A stretch of DNA of 59,332 nucleotides from Falsiroseomonas sp. (GTDB lineage: Bacteria; Pseudomonadota; Alphaproteobacteria; Acetobacterales; Acetobacteraceae). The stretch covers positions 1 to 59,332 of the forward strand of contig NZ_JAUYTS010000194.1 of the NCBI RefSeq assembly GCF_030695085.1, given 5' to 3'. Of the stretch, positions 52,856 to 59,332 are shown one piece after another. The stretch's first letter is position 1; each line of letters starts with the position of its first letter. Below the pieces are notes generated by a model, which was not told the DNA's origin, made no database searches, and saw only the letters and a program-made list of their open reading frames with translations. Both the position numbers and the translations under genes were made by a program.

Positions 52856-53167
52856 CTAGGCTGCGGTGGCGGCGGCAGCGCGTTCCACCGCCTCCGGCTC
52901 CCGCTCCATCACTTCCAGCAGCAGCCGCGCGGCCGGGTCCGGCGCGCGGCGGCCCTGTTCCCAATTGTTCAGCGTCGCGGCCGGGATGCCGAATTTCTGC
53001 TCAAAGTCACGGGCGGACTTCGCCAGGCGCTTGCGAATGGCGCGGAGTCGCTCCGGCGGCATGGGGTTGCGGTTGACCACCTGCAGCGCGCCGCGGCCCT
53101 GCTGCCAGTCCCGCACCTCGCGCAGCGACCCGGCCAAGCCTGGTCCATATCTGCTACCCTTCGGCAT
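52856..53167 (-). CDS. XRE/HigA-type helix-turn-helix protein (antitoxin-like)
   Basis: 103 residues. A short N-terminal arm (GLAGSLREVRDWQQGRGAL) precedes a HTH domain: MPPERLRAIRKRLAKSARDFEQKFGIPAATLNNWEQGRRAPDPAARLLLEV (residues ~36-88). This two-part layout is typical of antitoxins such as HigA/NadS that pair with RelE/HigB or similar toxins, usually encoded just upstream. Here the upstream gene is instead a broken membrane protein, overlapping by 14 bases, so a toxin partner may have been lost. It lies at the edge of an AT-rich patch, although its own GC is normal. Confidence 0.78.
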   Translation of the reverse strand: MPKGSRYGPGLAGSLREVRDWQQGRGALQVVNRNPMPPERLRAIRKRLAKSARDFEQKFGIPAATLNNWEQGRRAPDPAARLLLEVMEREPEAVERAAAATAA

Positions 53168-53828
53168 TCTTTCTGCCCTTTGGATATAGACGCGTGTGGA
53201 TCATGTCGTGGAAACCCAGAAGGTTTAGCGCAGTGTATGTATGTGCATCCGTGAAGCAACCCCGCACTTCATCCGTTTCATTTCTGGAATATGGATACAA
53301 CGATGAAACGCAGTGATACAATTTGGCGCAGTCGGCTATGTACACATCAATATTGTAAGAGGTCACAATTTTTATTTGTGTGTCTAATTTCGGTTTACTT
53401 GGGAGCGCCTTGGTCCGAGAGAGCAGGATCTGGTAAAGCTGGATAATTTGCCGGATTTGGTCAATCGCCGATTTCTCGGTGATGTTCTCTATAGTTGATT
53501 GAAGAGCACTAAGTGCCTCGGGGCTGATTTTATGCGGTTTGAACGACCCAAGCAAATCTTCAGGAATGGCCCCGTGGGTTGGCTGATAAAGCTTCTCAAG
53601 CTGAATTGCCAAATCCACACAGAATTCCGAAATTTGCTCTTAAAAAACTGGCAGGGCCGCTCTCGCCGCAATATCGCGGCGAGCAATTCGTGCATTTTCA
53701 TGATCTTCCGCCTGCTTGGTTTGCCTCCAAAGAAAAAAAGCACCAATCATCGCAGCAATAAGGGCTAGCAGAGACCCAATGAGGGGCTGCCAACGCTCCA
53801 GATTTCTGAAAACGCGCGATTCAGCCAT
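53154..53828 (-). pseudogene. AT-rich membrane-anchored protein gene split by an in-frame stop
   Basis: One reading frame of ~224 codons interrupted only by a TAA at 53642-53640. The 5' part (62 codons from ATG 53828) has one membrane span (GSLLALIAAMIGAFFLWRQT) and a helical linker ending ARAALPVF. The frame continues without shift as EQISEFCVDLAIQLEKL and on to a stop at 53154. Both halves look like one continuous helical protein, so this is a single gene with a nonsense mutation (for example a TTA Leu changed to TAA). The second half could restart at GTG 53618. No family recognised. Base composition is far richer in A+T than the neighbours, suggesting recent transfer. Confidence 0.65.
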
Positions 53829-53830
53829 TA
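53165..53830. other. AT-rich patch, likely horizontally acquired
   Basis: Roughly 650 bases rich in A/T words (TTTTTAT, AAAAAAC, GAAAAAAAGC), in a window otherwise near 70 percent GC. It holds the split membrane-protein gene and reaches the antitoxin-like gene on its left; the SDR gene borders it on the right. No flanking direct repeats, tRNA or integrase were found. Confidence 0.7.
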
Positions 53831-53862
53831 GGATTGCCTGGCATCGCCATTGGCGTGTTTCG

Positions 53863-54594
53863 TCACGTCTCCGTGCCGCCATTCACCTGCAGCATCTGCC
53901 CATTGATGAAGCCACCATCCGCCGAGACCAGCAGCCGCACCATCGCGGCGACTTCCCGCGGCTGGCCCATCCGCCCCACCGGCACGCGGGCGACCATTTT
54001 CTGGCGGTATTCGGTGGGGTTCTCACCCTCATCATCCGCCGCGATCGGGCCGGGCGAGATGGCGTTCACCGTGATGCCCTTCGGGCCGAATTCCTTGCCC
54101 ATCGACTTGGTGAGTCCCCACAGCCCGTGCTTGGCGACGGAAACCGGCGCGCGCCCGGCATAGCCGTGGATGGCGTTCATGCCGGTGAAGTTCACGATGC
54201 GGCCCCAGCCACGGTCGAGCATCCCCGGCAGGCAGGCCTGGGACAGCCAGATCGCGGCTTCGAGGTCCACCGCCATCACCCGGCGCCAATCCTCCGCCGT
54301 GGTCTCCAGGAAGGCCTTCGCCGGGCGCAGCGCGGCGTTGTTCACCAGCACGTCCACCGCGCCGAATTCCCCCAGCGCCGCGGCGGCAATGCGGCCGCAG
54401 GCGGCGGGGTCGCCGACATCGCCCATGGCGACCAGGGATTTCACGCCCAGCGCCTTCGCCTCCGCCGCCACCGATTCGGCGGCTGCCTTGTCGGAGGAGC
54501 CGTTGATGACGACGTTGAAACCATCTTCGGCCAAGGCGAGGGCGACGGCGCGGCCGATATTGCGGCCGGCACCGGTGATCAGGGCGGTCTTCAT
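53863..54594 (-). CDS. SDR-family oxidoreductase lacking the catalytic tyrosine
   Basis: A 243-residue short-chain dehydrogenase/reductase. The cofactor motif is TGAGRNIG (residues 7-14), NNAALRPAKAFL is the NNAG-type strand, and the C-terminus has SADGGFINGQMLQVNGG. At the active site the usual Y-x-x-x-K reads V-S-V-A-K, so Tyr is replaced by Val, and the preceding Ser region reads NFTGMNAIHGYAG. The protein may be catalytically altered or use another residue. It is the last gene of the Bug receptor-GMC-SDR run; 15 bases separate it from the GMC gene. Confidence 0.88.
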   Translation of the reverse strand: MKTALITGAGRNIGRAVALALAEDGFNVVINGSSDKAAAESVAAEAKALGVKSLVAMGDVGDPAACGRIAAAALGEFGAVDVLVNNAALRPAKAFLETTAEDWRRVMAVDLEAAIWLSQACLPGMLDRGWGRIVNFTGMNAIHGYAGRAPVSVAKHGLWGLTKSMGKEFGPKGITVNAISPGPIAADDEGENPTEYRQKMVARVPVGRMGQPREVAAMVRLLVSADGGFINGQMLQVNGGTET

Positions 54595-54609
54595 GCCTGG
54601 GTATTCTCC

Positions 54610-56202
54610 TTAAGCGGCCCGCCGGATGAAATCGGCGCAGCGTTCGCCCACCATCAAGGCGGCGGGCTGGATATTGGGGGACGGGATCAGCGGGAAGACG
54701 CTGGCATCGGCAACCCGCAGGCCGGTGACTCCGCGCACCCGAAGCTCAGGGTCAAGCACCGCGCGGCTATCGGTGCCCATGCGCGCGGTGCCGCAGGGGT
54801 GGAAGACGGTGCCGGCGGTGGCACGAATATTCGCCTCCAATGCCGCATCGCTGTCGCCCTGCGGCCCGGGGCGCAGCTCTTCCTCGATCAACCCGGCGAA
54901 GGGCGCACTGGCGGCGATGCGCTGGGACAGGCGGGCGGCGCCGAGCATGATCCGCAGATCATTCGGATGGTCCAGATAGTTCGGCCGGATCACCGGCCGG
55001 TCCGCCGGATCGGGCGAGGCGAGCGTCAGCCAGCCGCGGCTATCCGGCCGGCAGGGGCCGTAATTCCACATCACGCCCGGGAAGGGATGCAGCCCCTTGC
55101 TGTAGTCGAACGTCGAAAAGTTCACGAACAGGATCTGCGCCTCCGCCTCCTCCGCGCCCGGCGTGATGCGGGCAAAGGCCGTCGCCTCCCCGGCGCCGAT
55201 CGCCAGCGGCCCGGACCGGCGCAGCAGCCAATCCAGCCCTATGGCACCCTTGCGGAGATTGCTGCCGAGGATCTCGTTCAGCGTGCCGCAGGGCCTGGTG
55301 CGGAAGATGAACTTCGAGATCAGGTGGTCCTGCAGGTTGCGGCCGACATCCGGGCTATGCGCCACGCTCTCGATGCCGAATTCCGCCAGCGCCGCCGCAT
55401 CGCCGATACCTGACAGCATCAGCAGTTTCGGTGATTCGATGGCGCCCGCGCTCAGCACGATTTCCCGGCTGGCCCGGAACACGCCCTGCCCGGTATGCAC
55501 CCCCACCGCGCGGCCTTCCTCGACCAGGATGCGCTGCACGGTGATGCCGGTCTCCACCCGCAAATTCGGCCGCCGCATCGCCGGGTGCAGATAGGTGCGG
55601 GCGGAAGACGAGCGAAAACCGCTGCCGACATTCAACTGGATCGGCCCCGCCCCCTCGATCGGCCCGCCGCCATTCACATCGCCAAAGCGCGGCAGGCCGG
55701 TGGCGACGCAGGCATCCACGAAGGCCTTCGCCGCCGGCGCCAGGCGCTTCGGTTCGCTGACGCGGATCGGGCCATCGGTGCCGCGGGTTTCGGAAGCCGG
55801 CCCCTCCCAGCTCTCGAGCTTGCGGAAGAAGGGCTGCACATCCGCATGCGCCCAGCCGCGCGCGCCGGATTGCGCCCAGCGGTCATAGTCATTCGGGCTG
55901 CCGCGCAGGAAGACCAGGCCGTTGACCGAACCCGACCCGCCCAGCACGCGCCCGCGCGGCCAATGGATCTGCCGTCCGGCCAGTGCCGCCTGCGGCTCCG
56001 TCATGAAGCGCGGATCGTAGCGGCCGCTGCCGAACAGCTTGGCATAGCCCATCGGCAGGCGAATCCAGGGGTCGCGATCGGGCGGCCCGGCCTCCAGCAG
56101 CAGCACGCGGCAGTTGGGGTCCTCCGACAGCCGGGCGGCGACGACGCAGCCGGCGGAGCCGCCGCCGATGACGATGATATCCGCCACTTCCCCCGCCTGC
56201 AT
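54610..56202 (-). CDS. GMC-family FAD oxidoreductase (choline/alcohol dehydrogenase type)
   Basis: 530 residues. The FAD Rossmann motif is IIVIGGGSAGCVVAARLSE (near the N-terminus). GMC signature 1 is GRVLGGSGSVNGLVFLRG (~84-101), and signature 2 is GAIESPKLLMLSGIG. The catalytic histidine lies in FHPCGTARMG and the asparagine in IPSPNIQPAALM. It oxidises an alcohol to an aldehyde; the substrate is unknown. ATG 56202 (MQAGEVADII) chosen over in-frame upstream starts. It lies between a Bug receptor and an SDR, suggesting uptake and oxidation of one compound. Confidence 0.93.
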   Translation of the reverse strand: MQAGEVADIIVIGGGSAGCVVAARLSEDPNCRVLLLEAGPPDRDPWIRLPMGYAKLFGSGRYDPRFMTEPQAALAGRQIHWPRGRVLGGSGSVNGLVFLRGSPNDYDRWAQSGARGWAHADVQPFFRKLESWEGPASETRGTDGPIRVSEPKRLAPAAKAFVDACVATGLPRFGDVNGGGPIEGAGPIQLNVGSGFRSSSARTYLHPAMRRPNLRVETGITVQRILVEEGRAVGVHTGQGVFRASREIVLSAGAIESPKLLMLSGIGDAAALAEFGIESVAHSPDVGRNLQDHLISKFIFRTRPCGTLNEILGSNLRKGAIGLDWLLRRSGPLAIGAGEATAFARITPGAEEAEAQILFVNFSTFDYSKGLHPFPGVMWNYGPCRPDSRGWLTLASPDPADRPVIRPNYLDHPNDLRIMLGAARLSQRIAASAPFAGLIEEELRPGPQGDSDAALEANIRATAGTVFHPCGTARMGTDSRAVLDPELRVRGVTGLRVADASVFPLIPSPNIQPAALMVGERCADFIRRAA

Positions 56203-56267
56203 CGGCCGGACGCCCCCGTTTCCCCTGGGAACGCAGCCTCGCCGCAACGGGGCGAGGCCGCAAGCCG

Positions 56268-57266
56268 TCAGGGTTCCAGCTTCACCCCGGTACGCGCCAC
56301 CACGTCGCGGAATTTCGCGACCTCGGCCTGGAAGAAGGCGGTGACGTCTGCCGGGCTGTTGGGCCGGGTCCAGGGCGCGACGCCCGCGGTCAGCAGGCGT
56401 TCACGCAGCTGCGCCTGGCCCAGCGCGTCGCGGATCGCGGCGTTGAGTTGCGCCACCACCGGCTGCGGCATGTCCTTCGGCCCGATCACGGCGAACCAGT
56501 TCTCCAGGTCGAAGCCGGGCAGCGCCGTCTCGTTCAGGGTCGGGATATCCGGGAAGGAGGGAAAGCGCTGCATCCCTGTCACCGCGATGCCGCGCACCCG
56601 GCCATCCCGCACCTGGCCGGCGGCGGAGGCGAGCACGGCGACCCCCCACTGCGTCTCCGCCTTGGCGATGCTCTCCACCATCTGCCCGCCGGAGCGGTAG
56701 GCGATATGCGGGAAGCGCCCGCCCATGCCCATGACGTTGACGAACATCTCGCCCGAGAGATGCGGCATGGAGGCGACGCCGGAGGAGGCGAAGGGCATTT
56801 GCTCCGGCTGGCCGCCGCGCATCCGCGCCACCATCTCCTGCGGCGAGGCGACGGGCAGGTTGGGCTGCGCCACCACGATCATCGGGCCGCTGCCGACCAT
56901 GGCGATATGGGTGTAGTCCGCGACCGGATCGTAGCGCGTGCCGCCGACGATGGCGGCTGGCGCCAGCGCGTGGGAGGACGCCTCCACCAGCATCAGCACA
57001 TGGCCGTCCGGGTTCTGCCGGCGCAGCCAATCGGCGGCGATGATGCCGGCAGCGCCTGGCCGGTTTTCCACGATCACCCGCCCATTCGGGCCGAGCGCCG
57101 GCCCCAGCCGGTCCGCCAGCAGGCGGGAGGTGATGTCGGTGGACCCGCCGGGGGAAAAGCCGACGGCCAGGTTGATGGTCCGGTCCGGAAAGGCCCAGGC
57201 CGGCGCGGCAAGCCCGGCCGCCAGCAGGGCCGCGCCGATCCCGAGCGCGCTGCGTCGCAAGAGCAT
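56268..57266 (-). CDS. Bug-family tripartite tricarboxylate transporter receptor (3)
   Basis: 332 residues with leader MLLRRSALGIGAALLAAGLAAPAWAF. Core motifs are FPDRTINLAVGFSPGGSTDITSRLL, VIVENRPGAAGIIAADW, YDPVADYTHIAMVG and FPDIPTLNETALPGFD. Its arrangement with GMC and SDR genes downstream suggests it binds the substrate or product of that pathway. A model Shine-Dalgarno AAGGAGGAACAAT precedes the ATG. No TctA/TctB partner is nearby. Confidence 0.93.
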   Translation of the reverse strand: MLLRRSALGIGAALLAAGLAAPAWAFPDRTINLAVGFSPGGSTDITSRLLADRLGPALGPNGRVIVENRPGAAGIIAADWLRRQNPDGHVLMLVEASSHALAPAAIVGGTRYDPVADYTHIAMVGSGPMIVVAQPNLPVASPQEMVARMRGGQPEQMPFASSGVASMPHLSGEMFVNVMGMGGRFPHIAYRSGGQMVESIAKAETQWGVAVLASAAGQVRDGRVRGIAVTGMQRFPSFPDIPTLNETALPGFDLENWFAVIGPKDMPQPVVAQLNAAIRDALGQAQLRERLLTAGVAPWTRPNSPADVTAFFQAEVAKFRDVVARTGVKLEP

Positions 57267-57301
57267 ATTGTTCCTCCTTGGCTTTTTTCTTGGCCCGGAA
57301 G

Positions 57302-57330
57302 CCTTGCCCCAGCCGCGCGCCAGGGCAAGG
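57302..57330. promoter_or_regulatory. Inverted repeat between the Bug receptor 3 and cytochrome c' genes
   Basis: CCTTGCCC (57302-57309) and GGGCAAGG (57323-57330) form a perfect 8-base inverted repeat 13 bases apart, in the 165-base divergent gap. It could be an operator for the receptor operon. No regulator is encoded beside it. Confidence 0.35.
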
Positions 57331-57431
57331 GGGGCGGCCGAACATGTCCAAATGCAACGACGTCGCCTGTCTCGTTGCGACGCCGGCGGCTTGCTGGCAG
57401 GCTCGGCCGACCCGATCGGAAGGATCAAGGC

Positions 57432-57884
57432 ATGCGTGGGTGGATGATGGCGGCGGGCGCCGTTGCGGTGCTCGGGATGGCTGGCGCGGCGGTGGCGCAG
57501 GATGTGGTGGCGGATCGCCGCGCCGGGCTGCGCGGCATGGGCCAGACGATGGAGGCGGTGGCGGCCACCGTGCAGTCCCGCGGCGATACGCGGGCGCTGG
57601 TGCCGCGAATCGAGGCGATGTCCGCCTTCGTGCAGACGCTGCCGAACCTGGTGCCGACCGCCAGCCTGACCCCGCCGCAGCCGCAGGGCACCCAGCCGGG
57701 CCAGACCCGCGCGCTGGCCGCCATCGATGCCGACCGCGCCGGTTTCCAGAGCCGCACCGACGCCATGCTGACGGCGCTGGCGTCCCTGAAGACCGCGGCC
57801 GAGGCGGGCAGCATCTCGCCCGACCTGCTGCGCAGCACCGGCGGCACCTGCGGCGCCTGCCACCAGCAGTTCCGCGCGCGGTAG
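57432..57884 (+). CDS. Cytochrome c' (periplasmic c-type cytochrome)
   Basis: 150 residues. The signal peptide ends near AAVAQD (~23). A four-helix-bundle pattern begins DRRAGLRGMGQTMEAV. The haem-binding motif C140-G-A-C-H144 lies at the extreme C-terminus, the hallmark of cytochrome c' . Such proteins bind nitric oxide and may protect against nitrosative stress. The gene is convergent with a cytochrome b561 gene; these two are often neighbours and may exchange electrons. Weak AAGG before the ATG. Confidence 0.92.
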   Translation: MRGWMMAAGAVAVLGMAGAAVAQDVVADRRAGLRGMGQTMEAVAATVQSRGDTRALVPRIEAMSAFVQTLPNLVPTASLTPPQPQGTQPGQTRALAAIDADRAGFQSRTDAMLTALASLKTAAEAGSISPDLLRSTGGTCGACHQQFRAR

Positions 57885-57903
57885 TTAGCGGCCGCTCAAA
57901 AAG

Positions 57904-57930
57904 CCCTCTCCCCACGCTGGGGGGAGAGGG
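57904..57930. terminator. Bidirectional hairpin between cytochrome c' and b561 genes
   Basis: CCCTCTCCCC (57904-57913) pairs with GGGGAGAGGG (57921-57930). It closely resembles the element at 26569-26588, which also lies between convergent genes. Confidence 0.7.
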
Positions 57931-57984
57931 TTCGGTGATGGGGGCCGGGCAGGCTTCAGCCGCGCGCAGCCGTCCCCTCGTCCA

Positions 57985-58698
57985 TCACCCGAATGCGCTC
58001 GCGCCCCCCTGCGCCTGCCCCCAGGTCACCAGCGCCCAGACCGCCGCCGCCGCCCCGGCCAGCAAGCCAGCGGCCAGCCAGTTGCTGGCCATGCGCGGCA
58101 CCGGCCCGCGATAGACCACGGGCAGGCGCAGCGCGCCGGTGATCATCGGCCCGACCAGGTTCTGCTTCCGCACCAGGCGATAGGCCAGGATCGCCAGGAC
58201 ATGCAGCACCGCCACGCCGACGATCAGCCAGAACACCCGCAGATGGATCGAGGTGGCCAGCGCGCTGGTCGAGGAATCCACCGCACGGGCCAGCGGGCCG
58301 CGGGTGAAGATCTCATCATCGGCGAACAGCCCGCTGCCTGCCTGCGCCAGCAGCAGCCCCAGCATGACCAGCACCATCCAGCCGCCGGCGGCATTGTGGC
58401 CGATCTCCACCGGCGCGCGCTTCCGGAAATGCACCAGGTGGCGCAGCCCCTCCAGCGGTGAGGCGAGGAAGTTGCGGAAGCGTGCGGTGTGACTGCCGAC
58501 GAAGCCCCAGGCGATCCGGAACACCAGCAGCGTCAGCATGGTGTAGCCGGACCAGACATGCAGGTCGAAGCGATGCGTCTCCGCCGTCCACCAGGAGAAC
58601 GGGATCAGCAGCACGATCATCCAATGCACCAGGCGAATCCAGGGGTCCCAGACCTTCAGGCTGCGGGTTCCCGGCAAGGCGGTCGTCTCGCGGTCCAT
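57985..58698 (-). CDS. Cytochrome b561
   Basis: A 237-residue diheme b-type cytochrome of the bacterial b561/Ni-Fe hydrogenase-b type. Four membrane spans carry haem-ligand histidines (RLVHWMIVLL; FDLHVWSGY; LVFRIAWGF; and SIHLRVFWLIVGVAVLHVLAI). A fifth hydrophobic segment lies at the C-terminus. It would pass electrons from quinol to periplasmic cytochrome c', which the convergent neighbour encodes. ATG 58698 starts MDRETTALPGTRSLKVWDPWIR, the standard N-terminal pattern. Confidence 0.93.
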   Translation of the reverse strand: MDRETTALPGTRSLKVWDPWIRLVHWMIVLLIPFSWWTAETHRFDLHVWSGYTMLTLLVFRIAWGFVGSHTARFRNFLASPLEGLRHLVHFRKRAPVEIGHNAAGGWMVLVMLGLLLAQAGSGLFADDEIFTRGPLARAVDSSTSALATSIHLRVFWLIVGVAVLHVLAILAYRLVRKQNLVGPMITGALRLPVVYRGPVPRMASNWLAAGLLAGAAAAVWALVTWGQAQGGASAFG

Positions 58699-58807
58699 CG
58701 GCGGTCCTCATCCGTGCAACGAAGCCGGTGTGGCGCGGCGCGATGCGGGCGGCAAGTTTCGGAAGGTGACGCTTGCGCGCGGCGGCGCGGCGCGGCCTTT
58801 TGCGGGC

Positions 58808-59332
58808 ATGTCCCTGCCCCACTCGATCCCCCCCTGGATGTTGCCCGGCGCGCTGGCGCTGGGGCTGGCCCTGGTTCTGGCCCTGATCGGGCGACGCTGG
58901 CGTGCGGGCGGCGCCCTGGCGCTCGGCGCGGGGGTGCTTCTGGGATGGTGGTGGCTGTTCGGGGCGCTGCCGGCCTCACCGCGCCAGCTACCGGAACGGC
59001 TGCCGCTGCTGGCGCTGGCGATGCTGGGCCTGGTGGCGCTCGGCCTGGCCTTGCGGCGGGCGCCGGGCTGGCTGCTGCCGGGCTGGCTGCTGCCGGCGCT
59101 GGGCGTGCTCGGCGCCGGCTGGTGGATGGCCGGCGCGCCACGCAACCTGCCGGATCTGACACAGGCGGCGCCGGTGCTGGCGGGCGTTGCGCTGTATGCC
59201 GTGCTGGCGCTGCGGCTGGCCCGCTGGCGCGCCGTGCTGGCGGCGGCGCTGCTCGCGGCCGGGCTGGCGCTGGCCGGGCCGGCGGGCCCGGCGGTGCCGC
59301 TGGCCCTGGTGCTGCTCGGCGCCAGCCTCGGC
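58808..59332 (+). CDS. Multi-span membrane protein, N-terminal part (runs off the window)
   Basis: 175 codons, open to the right edge. Nearly continuous Leu/Ala/Gly-rich hydrophobic segments suggest about five to six membrane spans (PGALALGLALVLALIG, ALALGAGVLLGWWWLFGAL, LPLLALAMLGLVALGLAL, LLPGWLLPALGVLGAGWWMAG, VLAGVALYAVLAL and onwards). Twin RAPGWLLPGWLLPALG is a local internal repeat. No family was recognised. ATG 58808 follows GCGGGC, a weak ribosome site. Divergent from b561. Confidence 0.65.
   Translation, partial: MSLPHSIPPWMLPGALALGLALVLALIGRRWRAGGALALGAGVLLGWWWLFGALPASPRQLPERLPLLALAMLGLVALGLALRRAPGWLLPGWLLPALGVLGAGWWMAGAPRNLPDLTQAAPVLAGVALYAVLALRLARWRAVLAAALLAAGLALAGPAGPAVPLALVLLGASLG

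Noticed and set aside
53499..53768. Plus-strand ORF in the AT-rich patch
   Set aside because: It overlaps the split membrane-protein gene. The minus-strand frame shows a membrane span and a continuous helical protein, so the plus frame is probably chance.

Overview
This is a high-GC, gene-dense bacterial chromosome segment. The gene content and order point to an alphaproteobacterium, most likely in Acetobacteraceae (Roseomonas-like). The pointers are argH/lptM/lysA/TIGR02302 order, a TIM44-domain protein, tandem ExoD genes, several solitary tripartite-tricarboxylate (Bug) receptors, and a cluster for very-long-chain fatty-acid lipid A. The assignment is inferred from gene content, not from a marker gene. 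No rRNA, CRISPR, prophage or insertion sequence was seen. There is one tRNA (Leu, CAA anticodon) and one clear riboswitch (cobalamin).

Layout. 1-1.0 kb: end of a flagellar GTPase gene (flhF) and flhG. 1.0-4.4 kb: TPR-methyltransferase, an OpgC-type membrane acyltransferase with a coupled SGNH-like secreted protein, and a tiny NepR-like protein. 4.4-7.6 kb: formate-tetrahydrofolate ligase, and a ferric-reductase-like flavocytochrome followed by a 28-residue membrane peptide. 7.7-12.6 kb: two Bug receptors, OmpW, DUF1289, a PhnW-type aminotransferase and a von Willebrand A protein. 12.8-16.6 kb: two ExoD paralogues, then a B12 riboswitch and a BtuB-type receptor. 16.6-21.2 kb: trehalose synthesis (otsB-otsA), cupin, tRNA-Leu, two CBS proteins, mtgA. 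21.3-26.6 kb: a six-gene operon acpXL-fabZXL-fabF2XL-fabF1XL-adhXL-lpxXL that would build and attach a very long acyl chain to lipid A. 26.6-32 kb: RNA methyltransferase, ychF, an unknown gene, pth, rplY (L25), TIM44-domain protein. 32-35 kb: peptide-type solute-binding protein and PmbA. 35.2-39.4 kb: a two-gene accessory locus, a distant isocyanide-synthase-like protein coupled to an A-T-thioesterase NRPS-like protein. 39.4-43 kb: M16 peptidase, threonine synthase, alpha/beta hydrolase. 43-51 kb: TIGR02302, lysA, an inserted HWE histidine kinase on the other strand, lptM, argH. 51-57.3 kb: TlpA thioredoxin, M29 aminopeptidase, an AT-rich patch with an XRE regulator and a broken membrane-protein gene, then a Bug receptor-GMC oxidoreductase-SDR operon. 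57.4-59.3 kb: cytochrome c', cytochrome b561 and the start of a membrane protein cut by the window end.

The most interesting locus is 35.2-39.4 kb. The 364-residue protein keeps the overall residue pattern of PvcA/DIT1 isocyanide synthases while lacking their signature motif. Its partner has one adenylation domain, one carrier domain and one release domain, with no condensation domain. The adenylation domain appears to lack the aspartate that normally grips an amino group. This arrangement resembles split versions of fungal isocyanide synthase-NRPS hybrids. The locus has its own consensus-like promoter, placed so that the mRNA would be leaderless. Other points of note are the active-site-less ketosynthase partner in the lipid A cluster, the kinase gene that splits a usually continuous argH-lptM-lysA block, and the AT-rich gene broken by one in-frame stop.
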